Assembly (NCBI RefSeq): GCF_950295315.1
Contig: NC_080171.1
Coordinates: 91,931,516-91,995,515 of the forward strand
Source: Erinaceus europaeus
Taxonomy: Eukaryota > Chordata > Mammalia > Eulipotyphla > Erinaceidae
DNA: 64,000 bases
Direction: 5' to 3'
This document shows, in pieces, positions 24,262-35,791 of this stretch (positions within the stretch are counted from its first letter, which is position 1; every line of letters starts with the position of its first letter). The notes under the pieces were generated by a model. It saw nothing but the letters and a program-made list of their open reading frames with translations. It made no database searches and was not told the DNA's origin. The translations under genes and the position numbers were made by a program.

Positions 24262-24805
24262 TAGTACTTTTTATTATCAGAGAAATGTAAATAAAAACAA
24301 TGAGATACCACTTTTACATCTGTGAGACTGTCACACATCAAAAAAAAAAAAACACCAAATGTTGATGAGGACATGGAGGAAAAGGATGCATGTAAATCGG
24401 TCCAACCCTTGTAGAAAACAGACTTCTCAGAGTGCTAGAAATGAGCCTACTCTATAACAGAGCAATCCCTCTCCTGGGAATATACCCAAAGAAATAGCCT
24501 ATACCCAAAGGAAGGATCTAAGTCCGTAGCAGCACGATTTGTGATCACCCAAACTTGAAGCAACCCACATACCCAACAACAGATGAGTGGGTAAGAAAGT
24601 TGTAGTAAGGGGCCGGGTGGTGGCGCACCTGGCTGAGTGCACATTATAGTGCACAAGGACCCAGGTTCGAGCCCCTGGTCCCCACCTGCAGGGGGAAAGC
24701 TTCATGAGTGATGAAGCAGGGCCACAGGTGTCTCTCCGTCTCTCTCCCTCTCTCTCTCCCTTTCTCGATTTCTGGCTGTTTCTATCCAAAAAATAAAGAT
24801 TAAAA

Positions 24806-24840
<35 letters not shown>

Positions 24841-25310
24841 AATTAAGTTGTGGTATATACACGCAATGGGTTACTATCCCGCTGTTAAAACCTTTTATTT
24901 CTTTTGACTTGTTTTGGATGGAACTTGAAGGAATCATGCTAAGAGAGAAAAGGACAAATACTGGATGATCTCACTTATAGGTGGAACTTAAGAAACAAAG
25001 AAAAAAAGGGAAAACACAAACTGAAACCTGAATTGGGTGTGGTGTATTGCACCAAAGGGAAGGAGTCTGAGGAAGCAGAGGAAGGGAGGGGAGGAAAGAG
25101 GAGATTTGAGGTTCTGGTACTCAATAGTAAAAAAGAACCTAAGTTGGGGGTGACAGTGTGTTGCAGACACTTATCACAAGGAAATGAGATATTGCACCCT
25201 TGTGTCGACAACTAACCTATAATCCATAAACCACTACCATCACCATTCACAATAAAGGGGGTGGGGCTGGGGGTGGGAGAGCAAGAGATAGGGCTTTCTG
25301 AACTTTTCAT
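24262..25310 (+). mobile_element. Old LINE-1 with nested type A SINE
   Basis: AATGAGATACCAC and GAATATACCCAAAGAAA mark ORF2; the A SINE at 24610-24842 duplicated AAGTTGTAG. The 3'UTR fades near 25310. 25311-25540 is unique. Confidence 0.8.
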
Positions 25311-25539
25311 GAAATGATCTCTCATTCTCCACCAAAGACCCGGCCTGTCAAGAATGAAAGCAAGGCACCTGTTATCTTCCATCTCTTTATCAAGCATAAT
25401 CAACCGTTAAAAAAGTACAAAGGTTCTGAAATGCCTTCTGAATATTCAAGAACATGGACTCCAGAGAAAACTGGAAGTGAAGAATGGGATGAGGGGTCCC
25501 TTTTTACATTTAAAGGCATGTAAACAGGGCCTGGAAGAC

Positions 25540-25640
25540 AGCAGCATATGGTTATAGAAAAGATTTTCATTCCTGAGGTTCCAAGATGCTGGCACAACCA
25601 CAACCCAGAGCTAAGCAGTGTTCGGGGGGGGGGGGGGGGG
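25540..25640 (+). repeat. Type E fragment ending in a 17-nt G run
   Basis: GAGCTAAGCAGTGTTC is followed by G17 (25624-25640). Confidence 0.75.
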
Positions 25641-25721
25641 AGGCTGTTTCTTAAAAACAGCCTTTGGTTTCAAATTGCGTAGAAATTAGTTTGAAAGACT
25701 ACAGTGTTTATAAAACACAGG

Positions 25722-25905
25722 CTCTGCAACTTAACTAGCTGCTGGGTTTCCCTGAGCAAATCACTTCACCCATCCCAAGCCCAGTTTCCTCACTTGTAAA
25801 ATGTAAGCATAAAATCACCTACAAGGATTTTTACGAGGATCAGAGTCTTGCACTCTCTGATCCTCGGCACACGTTAGTCTACAGAAAGTTCTAGCTACCA
25901 CTATT
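25722..25905 (+). repeat. MIR SINE
   Basis: CAGTTTCCTCACTTGTAAAA and the GCTCTGCAACTTAACTAGCT core are typical MIR. Just upstream of the FBXW2 CpG island. Confidence 0.88.
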
Positions 25906-26237
25906 ATTTAGCACTGATGTTATCTTTTATTTCGGTCCCTCACGCACACAACTGTTTCCAATGGCAAACCTACAATTACAATTAATTCCGGCGCCGTCCC
26001 TCGCTTTAGTACAGCGCTCTGTACTCCATAAACCACCAGTTTCATTTTACAATTCGGGGCAGTCCCGGAGCATCACTGTTAACTCATTTCTCAACTAAGG
26101 AAACAGGCCTGAGGAGGCGGTAATTCTGAGACTCCAATTTCTCATCTCTGAAATCCACTTCGGATCCCTTCACCCCGTTCGTTGCCCCAGGGTTCCCGGG
26201 GCAAGGGGCCCGGAGCCTTGTTCCGCGCAACACTGAC

Positions 26238-26345
26238 CTGAGCGAGCGCCCCGGGGCCCGGGACCTCGCGCCGGGCTCACACCGATTAGGCGCGCTCGGG
26301 CCGTCACAACCTCGCAACGGCCGGGTCCGCTCCGTAGCCATGGCG
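26238..26345 (-). other. FBXW2: FBXW2 exon 1, non-coding 5'UTR (5' edge uncertain)
   Basis: A consensus donor CTCAG|GTCAGT ends at 26238 inside the CpG island, in the right place and orientation to splice to the acceptor at 18366. The transcription start is not defined by sequence and may lie further upstream, up to about 26480. The coordinate given covers only the uORF-containing part. Confidence 0.65.
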
Positions 26346-26399
26346 CCTATAGGGACACAAAGAGAAACAATCCGAGGGGCGACGAGTCAGCAGAAGCGC

Positions 26400-26612
26400 G
26401 GACTTCTCAAAGATCCTCTTCCCCAGCCGGGGCTTGCCTCATACACAGACCTGGACCAGGGGCCGCTGCTCCGGGTCCGCAACCTCACAGGGGAGCGGCT
26501 TCCGGTGGTGGTTGCGTCATCTCCGCGCGTCCCTCCGCCTGCGGCGCCCAGCGGAAGCAGCTGCATTTCCGGTCCCAACAGGGACCGGAAAGTTGTACGG
26601 CCAAATGGTGGG
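26400..26612 (+). other. B3GALT9: Candidate non-coding first exon of B3GALT9
   Basis: The plus strand of the CpG island ends in a strong donor, GG|GTGAGTGA. The next plus-strand gene is B3GALT9, whose ATG exon at 35.8 kb has an upstream acceptor. Joining the short open frame here directly to the 38711 exon would hit a stop, so a non-coding role is more likely. The 5' edge is arbitrary. Confidence 0.35.
26566..26591. promoter_or_regulatory. Perfect 11-bp inverted repeat containing two ETS sites
   Basis: Arms TTTCCGGTCCC and GGGACCGGAAA are exact reverse complements separated by AACA. Each arm holds an ETS core. In a plus-strand transcript it would form a GC-rich hairpin with a 4-nt loop just before the 26613 donor. 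Confidence 0.7.
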
Positions 26613-26681
26613 GTGAGTGAGGGGCAGTGTGTGCTACGCACTTTTCGCTGCTTTGATGTGCGTCTGAACCAAAACCTCTAG

Positions 26682-26712
<31 letters not shown>

Positions 26713-26854
26713 ACTGTGTTGTCAGTATCACTTCTAGAGTTCATGTGCTTCTCTAGTCTCACCATGTATTGACTTTGCGGCACTTTTTCTTATTTCCCTC
26801 TCTATGGGAAGGGAGAAAAGTTAAGAGACTTAGTCAAATCAAATGAACTATGGA

Positions 26855-27195
26855 GTACTTGTTATGTCCCAAACGTTGTTCTAGAGGATAGAACTAGAGA
26901 ACAAAAATTTCTGTCCTCTTGGGACAAGGCAGAAAGATAATGAACATTAGTAGCAAGGCATGGTGCAAGCCATAGCAAGTGCCAAGGAGAAAACAGCTAG
27001 GTTAAGAGGCTTGTGTACCAAAAGAGTTAGATGAACTAGATTTGAATCCTAACTGTTATTCTGAGGTGCTCATGAAATGGTTAATTAACCTCTCTGACTT
27101 TATTCTCCTCTCCTGCATAAATAATTATTTGCTTATCCGAGTCTTGTGAGGAATGTAAACCTGTCAGCATCAAGAACTAAAACTTCACCAGGTAC
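26855..27195 (+). repeat. L2-like and MIR relics
   Basis: 26855-26965 (GAGTACTTGTTATGTCCCAA) looks like L2. 27010-27195 has the MIR core AACCTCTCTGACTTTATTC. 27196-27619 is unique. Confidence 0.6.
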
Positions 27196-27619
27196 TCTTT
27201 AAATATGTTATTGCACTCGGTTCCTACATCTACCGGAACACAGTACTTACTACTGCAAAATTGGGAATTAGTAAACAAAGTCACGACACCTAGGGCTTAC
27301 TGGAAAATATTTTCCAGACCCAGAATCAGCTAATGCCAAAAACCTTCTGGACCTTGATGAACTGTAAGATTTCCACTTTATATAGGTAAAGAAAAATTGA
27401 CAACAAATAATTAACAAAGATGCAGACAAGGACTAAGAAATGGGCAGAGGTCATAAAGGTCAAAGGTTGTCAGGATTTTTACAAACACCAGAAGCTGGCT
27501 TTAAATCTGCCAGGGCTTTTACAAACACTAGGAGGAAGAAGGGGTTAGGTTAGAATTTATCGATGGCCTGGAGGAGCCTGGTACAGTTACCATTAATTTT
27601 ATTATACCCTACTTCCCAA

Positions 27620-27782
27620 CAACTGGTTCCATTTTTAGAGATAGTGAAACTGAAGTCAAAAGAAGTTTAAGCATCTTGCCTAAGGTCATAGTAACAGGTT
27701 ACAACAGGATTTCCTTCCTTTCCTCCTTCCTTCTTCCTTTCTCTTCCTTCCTCTCTCTTTTCTTTCTTTCTCTTTCTTTTGT
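27620..27782 (-). repeat. MIR relic and pyrimidine tract
   Basis: MIR (minus) 27620-27705; CTTCCT/CTTTC tract 27710-27782. Confidence 0.65.
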
Positions 27783-27783
27783 G

Positions 27784-28700
27784 ATTTAGTATTGATTATA
27801 AAACCATAAGATAACAGGCACAACAACAATAATAACTACAACAATAATAAAAAACAACAAAAGGGAATATATATATGAAGATAACAGGGGCATAATTCCA
27901 CACTATTTCCCACCACCAGAGTTCTGTGTCACCATTCGCTCCATTAGAAACTGCAGTAGTTCTCCCTGGGTCACAGATATGGGTTGACTACTATTTAGAT
28001 ATATCTATATTTTAATATGGTCCTATCTTCCCTTCCATTCTAAATCACACCTATGCCTATTACTGCTTCAAATGTCCTTCCTTTTTTCCTCCTCTCTCTG
28101 GCCCCTGATGAGGTTGGGGCTCAGAGCACCCTAGTCATGTTCTAACATCCCCCCACCAAGGAGTAAAGATCAAAATTCTTTTTAGGGTACAGAGTGGGAA
28201 TTTGGAGGTTGGGTGGTAGCACAGCAGGTTAAAGTATAAGGATCCCAGTTCAACCCCTGGCTCCCCACCTGCATGTGCATCACCTCACAAGTGGTGAAGC
28301 AGGTCTGCAGGTGTCTATCTCTCTTCACTCTGTCATCCCCTCTCCATTTCTGTCCTATCCAACAACAGTGACATCAATAGCAATAATAATAACCACACCA
28401 ACCATAAAACAAGGGCAACAAAAGGGGAAAAAATAGCCTCCAGGAGCAGTGGATTCATGGTACAGGCACTGAGCCCCAGCAATTACCCTGGAGGCAAAAA
28501 AAAAAAAAAAAAAAAGGGGAATTCTGGCTTCTGTAATTGCTTCTCCGCTGGACATGGGTGTTGACAGGTCAATCCATACCCCAAGCCTCTTTCTATCTTT
28601 CCCTAGTGGGGTAGGGCTCTGGAGAGGTGAGGTTCCAGGACACATTGGTGAGGTTGGGTGTCCAGGGAGTTCAGGATAGAATCATAGTAGCATCTGCAAG
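27784..28700 (-). mobile_element. LINE-1 3'UTR, minus strand, with insertions
   Basis: TTCCCACCACCAGAGTTCTG and GCTTCTCCGCTGGACATGGG are reversed 3'UTR blocks. A 60-nt type B tail fragment at 27817-27877 is flanked by AAGATAACAGG, and a type C SINE (+) sits at 28205-28518. Confidence 0.75.
28205..28518 (+). repeat. SINE type C, full
   Basis: Complete CTCCAGGAGCAGTGGATTC block and A tail. Confidence 0.93.
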
Positions 28701-28859
28701 TTGGAGGCTGAAAGATAATGGCATATAAAGCAGGCACTCTCAGGTATCAAACTATATTATAGGGTCATTGTAATCAAAACTGCCTTGTACTGGAACAAAA
28801 ATAGACACACTGAGTATTGGAATAGAATTGAGAGCCCAGAAGTAAGCCCCCACACCTAT

Positions 28860-28905
28860 AGTCATCTAATTTTTAACAAGGTTCCTTGTCAAAAATTAGA
28901 TGACT
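28860..28905. repeat. 22-bp near-perfect palindrome inside LINE-1
   Basis: Arm 28860-28881 (AGTCATCTAATTTTTAACAA plus GG) and arm 28884-28905 are reverse complements with one mismatch and a 2-nt centre. This is not part of normal ORF2, where the segment reads once. Confidence 0.85.
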
Positions 28906-28924
28906 CAAACTATTAGAGAAAAGA

Positions 28925-29068
28925 GGGCGGAGGGTAGATAGCATAATGGTTATGCAAACAGACTCTCATGCATGCCTGAGGCTCCAAAGTCCCAGGTGCA
29001 ATCCCCCACACCACCATAAGCCAGAGCTGAGCAGTGCTCTGGTAAAAATAATAATAATAATAATAAAT
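28925..29068 (+). repeat. SINE type E in LINE-1
   Basis: Near-consensus GGTAGATAGCATAATGGTTA with (AAT)n tail. Confidence 0.93.
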
Positions 29069-29401
29069 GGAGAAAAGAGAGTGTCTCTAACAACTGGTGT
29101 TGGGAAAATTTGGGTTGAAATGTGCAGACAAAAAAAGGTGAACCACTACATTTCACCACATACAAAAGTAAACTCCAAATGGATCAAGGACTTGGATGTT
29201 AGACCAGAAACTATCAAATATTTAGAGGAAAATATTGGCAGCACTCTTTTCCACCTAAATTTTATAGGCATGCATCTTCAGTGATACAAACCCAACTTCA
29301 AGGAAGACAAAAATCAGTAATAATCCCATTGGATTATATCAAATTGAAGGGTTTCTGCACAGCAAAAGAAACCTCCACCCAGAGACTCCTTATAGAAATG
29401 T

Positions 29402-29832
29402 TTTTTTAATTTTTAAAATTGTCTTTATTTATTGGATAGAGACAACCAGAAATTGAGAGGGAAGGGGGTGATAGACAGTCAGAGAGACACCTGCCACACT
29501 GCTTCCCCACTAGCAAAGCTTTCACTTTGCAGATAGGGACTGGGGGCTTGAACCCAGGCACACTGCAATATGTGCACTCAACCAGGTGCATCATCACCAC
29601 CCGGCCCCAAAAATACCAGTGGTTTTTTTTTTAAATGTTTTTATTTTTATTTATTATTGGATAGAGACAGAGAGAAATGGAGAAGAGAGGGGGATACAGA
29701 GGGGGAAAGAGACAGAGAGACACCTGCAGCCCTGCTTCACTGCTTGTGAAGCTTTCCCCCTGTAGGTAGGGACCTGGCTCCTTGCACACTGTAATGCGTG
29801 CACTCAGCCAGGTGCGCCACCACCTGGTCCTT
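29402..29832 (-). repeat. Two type A SINEs in tandem, minus strand
   Basis: 29402-29610 and 29618-29832, both ending at an ACCACC(C/T)GG(C/T)CC head. Confidence 0.92.
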
Positions 29833-30306
29833 AATGGGATAAGATCTTTATATGCCATATATCAGACAAAGGCTAATAAAATATATATAAAGAGCTCACC
29901 AAACTCAGCAACAAAAAACAAATGACCCCATCCAAAAGTGGGGAGAGAATATAAACAATGTTCACCAAAGAAGAGATCTGAAAAGGCAACAGAGATAAGA
30001 AAAAAAGGCTCCAAGTCACTGATTGTCAGAGAAGTGCAAATAAAGACAACAATGAGATACCAATTCACCCCTGTGTCATATATCATATATAAGAATGGCA
30101 TATATCAGAAACGATAGTAACAATAGATTCTGGAGAAGCTGTGGGGGCAAAGTAACCCTCTTGCATTGGTGTGAATGTAAATTGGCCCAACCCATGTGGA
30201 AAGCAGTCCGGAGAACTCTCAGAAGACAAGAAATGGACCTACCTTGTGATCTAGCAATCCTTCTCTTGGTGATATATCCTAATGAACCAAATACACCCAT
30301 CCAAAA

Positions 30307-30462
30307 GGTGTGTGTAATGGTCTGGGAAGTGGTTCTGTGGATAAAGCACTGGACCCTCTAGCATGAGATCCTGAGTTCAATCCCCTGCATCACATGTACC
30401 AGAGAAATGTCTGGTTATTTTTCTTTCTCCATGTTTCTCATTAATAAATAAAATATAGCAAA
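30307..30462 (+). repeat. SINE type D in LINE-1
   Basis: GGTCTGGGAAGTGGTTCTGT head; CTCATTAATAAATAAA end. Confidence 0.92.
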
Positions 30463-31836
30463 ACCTGAAAACGACCAAGGTGTCCAGCAACAGATGACTG
30501 CCCGAGAAAGTTGCAGTATGGTATAATGTATACACAATGGAATACTACTCAGCTATTACAGATAATGAATTTACTTTTTTCTCTCCATCATGGGACAGAG
30601 CTTGAAGGAATCATGTTAAGTGTATTAAGACAGAAAGAGAAGGATGAATATGGGATAATCCCACTCATAGACAGATTGAAAAAGTAAGGACAGAAAGGGA
30701 AACGCAAAGAACTTGGACTGGGTTTGGTGTATTGCACAAAAGTATAAGGCTCTGGCAGGAAGGGGACTTTTCAGGTCCACTGTAGAGCTGTGGGGGTGGA
30801 GACACAGACCTTTGATGGGGGATGTGGTGTGAAATTATACTCCTGTTAACTCATAATCTTATAATCCCTTGTTCAGTATATCAGGGGAAAAATAGATTGA
30901 ATATTTCACGTTCTTAACTGTCTAGATTTTAGTTCTGAAAATGCATTCCTTTAGTCTAAGCATTTAATGTTTCAAATTTGTAAACTGATTTGAACTCTGA
31001 AATTGGGCTTAAATTATTAAATCATTTCTAAATATAACTTTTTAAGTACTAAGTTACCTACAACCTTAGACCAGATAGACCAGAATCATTTGCTCCTGTC
31101 AATATCTAGGATATTGTTAGTTAACATCATTAAATGACATAAAACATGGTGAGAACTAATATTGTATGGTAAATATGAACCATGGGATTTTAAAAGAAAA
31201 ACAAGCTCCCAACTAACTTGATTATAATAATTATCTATTGCCTTTTTAAACTCTTAAGACCATAAGGAACCTTCCCTGTTCTTTTTAAAATCTGCATTTC
31301 TTCGAGTCCCAGACTATATGGGACTTTGTATTTCCTTATGTCTCTTCTCTCAATTCCTTACCCTGTTATACTACCTCCACTGACCTCAACTAAATCAATG
31401 CAACCAATGTCATGCTACCTTGTGCTTGTGCTGCCACTGCTTTTTGCTTTTTTTGCTTCAGACTGTATACAGAGATGCCAAACCAGAGATGTCAAATGTC
31501 AAACTCCAATAATTTGGTGAGACCTTTCCTAACACATGGGATTACCCAGCTCCATTTCAGATGGTGTGCTCTCTAACAAAGTTACAGATCCTAGATACAG
31601 GCTAGGGCCTAAGGGACTAGGTACATGTATACACATATCCATAAATTAGGGATAACTATATACCTCAAATTAAAAGTGCTTAATAAACCTCTGTGATTAG
31701 ATTTAGATCTAATAAGCTCGGTAGTCTAGTAGAATGGACTAAAGGAGGCACCATACATTTTCTAATCAAATATTTATTACTTAGACCTAGACACCCTCCT
31801 CTGCTACCCCATACTTCACATACCTCACACACTCTT

Positions 31837-33632
31837 TTTTTTTTTAAATAATTTATTTCTTTATTGGGGAATTAATGTTTTACATTCAACAGTAAATACA
31901 ATAGTTTGTACATGCATAACATTCCCCAGATTCCCATTTAACAATACAACCCCCACTATGTCATTCATCATCTTTCATGGACCTGTATTCTCCCCACCCA
32001 CCCACCCACCCCAGAGTCTTTTACTTTGGTGCAATACTCCAATTCCATTTCAGGTTCGACTTGTGTTTTCTTTTCTAATCTTGTTTTTCAACTTCGGCCT
32101 GAGAGTGAGATCATCCCATATTCATCCTTCTGTTTCTGACTTATTTCACTCAACATGATTTTTTCAAGGTCCATCCAAGATCGGCTGAAAACGGTGAAGT
32201 CACCATTTTTTACAGCTGAGTAGTATTCCATTGTGTATATATACCACAACTTGTTCAGCCATTCATCTGTTGTTGGACACCTGGGTTGCTTCCAGGTTTT
32301 GGCTATTACAAATTGTGCTGCCAAGAACATATGTGTACACAGATCTTTTTGGATGGATGTGTTGGGTTCCTTAGGATATATCCCCAGGAGGGGAATTGCA
32401 GGGTCATAGGGTAGGTCCATTTCTAGCCTTCTGAGAGTTCTCCAGACTGTTCTCCACAGAGGTTGGACCAATTGACATTCCCACAAGCAGTGCAGGAGGG
32501 TTCCTTTGACCCCACACCCTCTCTAGCATTTGCTGCTGTTACCTTTTCTGATGTAGGACATTCTCACAGGAGTGAAGTGATATCTCATTGTTGTCTTGAT
32601 TTGCATTTCTCTGACAATCAGAGACTTGGAGCATTTTTTCATGTGTTTCTCGGCCTTTTGGATCTCTTCTGTGGTGAATATTCTGTCCATGTCCTCCCCC
32701 CATTTTTGGATGGGGTTATTTGTTGTCTTGTTGTTGAGTATGGCAAGCTCTTTATATATGTTGGTTATTAAACTCTTATCTGCTGTATGACATGTAAAGA
32801 TCTTCTCCCATTCTGTGAGGGGTCTCTTGGTTTGGGTAGTGGTTTCTTTTGTTGTGAAGACGCTTTTTAATTTGATGTAGTCCCATAGGTTTATACTTGC
32901 CTTAGTCTTCCTTGTAATTGGATTCGTTTCATTGAAAATGTCTTTAAAATTTATGCGGAAAAGAGTTCTGCCAATATTTTCCTCTAAGTATCTGATAGTT
33001 TCTGGTCTAACATCCAAGTCCTTGATCCACTTGGAATTTACTTTTGTATTTGGTGAAATACAGTGATTCAGTTTCATTCTTCTGCATGTTTCAACCCATT
33101 GTTTCCAACACCATTTGTTGAAGAGACTCTGCTTTCCCCATGTAATAGTCTGGGCCCCTTTGTCAAAGATTAGATGTCCATACGTGTGGGGCCTCATTTC
33201 TGGGCTCTCAATTCTATTCCACTGGTCAGTGTGTCTGTTCATGCTCCAGTACCAAGCAGTTTTGATGACAATGGCCCTATAATACAGTTTGAGATCTGGG
33301 AGTGTGATGCCTCTGGTTCTGTTCTTTTTTCTCAAGATTGTTTTGGCAATTCTAGGTCTTTTCTGGTTCCAGATAAACATTTGTAGCATTTGTTCTATTC
33401 TCCTAAAAAATGTGCTTGGGATCTTGATGGGGATAGCATTAAATCTGTAGATGGCTCTGGGTAATATATTCATTTTGATGATGTTAATTCTTCCAACCCA
33501 TGAACATGGAATATCTTTCCACTTCTTTGTGTCTTTTTCAATTTCTTTGAGTAGTGACTCATAATTTTCAGTATACAAGTCTTTCACTTCTTTGGTTAGG
33601 TTTACTCCTAGATATTTTATTATTTTTGTTGC
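31837..33632 (-). mobile_element. LINE-1, 5'-truncated, young (ORF2 C-terminus and 3'UTR)
   Basis: It is flanked by a perfect 15-bp target duplication, ACCTCACACACTCTT (31822-31836 and 33633-33647), with the poly(A) tail read as T at the left. A 354-codon open stretch (32523-33587) carries the ORF2 C-terminal region ([20 protein letters not shown], then [20 protein letters not shown]). A second frame (32088-32486) carries the final part (QKDEYGMISL). The frame change near 32490-32520 breaks ORF2. The reverse-transcriptase core and ORF1 are absent, so it cannot move itself. Confidence 0.93.
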
Positions 33633-33830
33633 ACCTCACACACTCTTATCTACTCAACTAACTACACAAAAGAAAGTAAGATTTCAACCCAATTTAGTCT
33701 TGTTATAGGACAGGCATGCCTTCCTGTTCAGGATTATCACCTGCTTGCTGGACTGGCTGGAAGTAAGGTCTTGACAATGTTCTAGAAGGCATTTCCAGAA
33801 TAAAGATTCATTAAAAAAAAAAGTAAAGAA

Positions 33831-34464
33831 AAAAAGATATATATCTTAATCTCTTCCAACAGTATCAGCATTATTGTCACCCACTATTGTTTCTTCTTTA
33901 GAAGAAACACTATAAAATTGGCCAAGAGATATACTGCCAAAAAGTTTATATCAACTAAGGGAAAATTATTGTCCCTAGGACAACCTTTTATTAGAATCAT
34001 TAAACAAGTAAATGCAGTAAAAACCTGAGATTAACTTGACCCCACTAAAATCCTAGGTGTATTTCCTCCCCATCTTGAGGCCAGAACTCATAAACCTAAT
34101 ACCTGTTTGGATATAAGAAATAACACTCAATGCTTTAACATCTGGGAAAAAAATCCAATCTACTCATATTAAGAAGGGACAACAAAAACTGGATAAGGTA
34201 GAAAATTGAGAAATTTTTATTGAGTAGAATATTCATTTTCAATTTCTCAAAATCAGGAAGGCTTAGTGGTGTCTGATCTTTGAAGTATTAGGAAGGGTCA
34301 ACATCCTGTCATTTTGATTTACAGTACCTATAGCAGGTATTTGTACCAGTGACCTGCTAGTTCCCAAGTTGTCTTAGGGAGTGAATAGATGACTCATATA
34401 TTCATGGCAAAAAAAGGCATAGTTTTAATTTCTCTGGGTTTCATAGACCATTTATTAATGCTTA
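33831..34464. other. Unique intergenic or intronic stretch
   Basis: No repeat, exon or ORF recognised. Confidence 0.5.
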
Positions 34465-34575
34465 TTAATGTTTCCCCATAATACAACCACCACTAGGTCC
34501 TCTGCCATCATGTTCCAGGACCTGAACCCTCCCCTCCACACACCCCAGAGTCTTTTACTTTGGTGCAATAAGTGT
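34465..34575 (-). mobile_element. LINE-1 3'UTR fragment
   Basis: CAGAGTCTTTTACTTTGGTG matches the segment at 32.0 kb. Confidence 0.8.
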
Positions 34576-34649
34576 ATTTCTTATACTTGTGTATATCAGG
34601 AATCAGAAATTACTTCAGCTGTTTAGTTTCTTCAGAAACACTCCAAACA

Positions 34650-34786
34650 CTTTATATGAGTGAATAGCTCACTTGTATTGTGCACTGCTTTGCTGTATAC
34701 TCAACCCAGGTTTGAGCCCAGCCCCACCACATTGTAGGAAGTTTTGGTGTTGTCTCTTTAGGCCTTTTTCTCTGCCTCTCTGTTTC

Positions 34787-34829
<43 letters not shown>

Positions 34830-34850
34830 TTTTCTCTGCCTCTCTGTTTC

Positions 34851-34889
<39 letters not shown>

Positions 34890-34901
34890 AGACACACACA
34901 C
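34650..34901 (+). repeat. Type H SINE with duplicated (CA)n end
   Basis: The unit CTTTTTCTCTGCCTCTCTGT plus (CA)n occurs twice (CA runs 34791-34827 and 34858-34901). Confidence 0.85.
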
Positions 34902-35040
34902 TTCTCTTTCTGTGCTGATTCTGTCTATGGAAAGCATGGAGTGTTCTTTCAACTCAATTCCCACTTCACCAGGATCTCAGCATATAGACAAGAGTCATTC
35001 AATAAGGTGGGTGCGTCTTAAGAGGTTTGATTTTTCTGGG

Positions 35041-35638
35041 TTTTTTTTTAAAGATTTTATTTATTTATTAATGAGAAACATAGGTGGGGAGAGAAAGAAC
35101 CAGACATCACTCTGGTACATGTGTGCTGGGGATGAACTCAGGACCTCATGCTTGAGAGTCTGATGCTTTATCCACTGCACCACCTCCCGGACCACCTTTT
35201 TTTTTTTAATGGTCTTTTTAAAAATATATATATATATTTTTTCCTTTTGTTGCCCTTGTTGTTTTATTGTTGTTATTGATGTCATTGTTGGATAGGACAG
35301 AGAGAAATGGAGAGAGGAGGGGACGACAGAGGGGGAGAGAAAGATAAACACCTGCAGACCTGCTTCACCACCTGTGAAGCAACTTCCTTGCAGGTGGGGA
35401 GCCAGGGCCCTAAACCGGGATTCTTAAGCTAGTCCTTGTGCTTTACGCTATGTGAGCTTAACCCGCTGCGCTACTGCTGGACTCCCAGATTTTTCTGTTC
35501 TTTATTGTAGGTTTTTTTTTTTTTATAGAGTGAGGGAAGAAGAAAGAGACTGAGATAACAGCACTGAAGCTGGGCTCAAATATGAATCACGCACATGGCA
35601 AAGCAGTACACTAGCAAGTGAGCTATTTCACCAACCCC
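35041..35638 (-). repeat. SINEs type D, B and H, all minus
   Basis: D 35041-35195, B 35218-35486, H 35511-35638. The last ends 150 bases before the B3GALT9 ATG exon. Confidence 0.87.
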
Positions 35639-35791
35639 TTTGTTACAGATTCAGTTCAGCTGTAACATAATCAGCACTTGCTTTCCTATGGAGCCATTAG
35701 GTTTGCACTCTGGGACAAAGGCTCAGGTTGATTGGCAGGAAACCTTATCCTTAAAGTCTCAGGCACAAAACACTATTTCATTTGCTGTTAG

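Larger units (their letters stand above)
26150..26660. promoter_or_regulatory. CpG-island promoter of FBXW2, probably shared with B3GALT9
   Basis: This is the only CG-dense stretch in the window. It has no TATA box. ETS-type cores lie at 26500-26505 (TTCCGG), 26551-26557 (GCGGAAG), 26567-26572 and 26585-26590, and a CRE-like GCGTCAT at 26514-26520. A minus-strand donor at 26237 faces FBXW2. A plus-strand donor GG|GTGAGTGA at 26613 faces B3GALT9. This layout fits a housekeeping-type bidirectional promoter; the bidirectional role is inferred. Confidence 0.75.
28705..33830 (+). mobile_element. Older LINE-1, plus strand, carrying nested insertions
   Basis: ORF2 C-terminal remnants run through 28705-30660 (for example [20 protein letters not shown] near 29180) with stops and frameshifts. 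A long 3'UTR resembles the copy at 20.9-21.5 kb. The probable end is AATAAAGATTC plus A tail near 33800-33820, interrupted by the younger minus-strand LINE-1. Five SINEs or LINEs are nested in it. That the 3' part beyond 33648 belongs here is inferred. Confidence 0.7.

Noticed and set aside
26340..26681. 113-codon ORF across the CpG island, plus strand
   Set aside because: Long frames arise easily in GC-rich DNA. It crosses the likely donor at 26613 and, joined to the 38.7 kb exon, meets a stop.
32523..33587. 354-codon open frame, the second longest in the window
   Set aside because: It is the C-terminal part of LINE-1 ORF2 in a 5'-truncated insertion with clear target duplications; no start context, no reverse-transcriptase core, frame broken near 32500.
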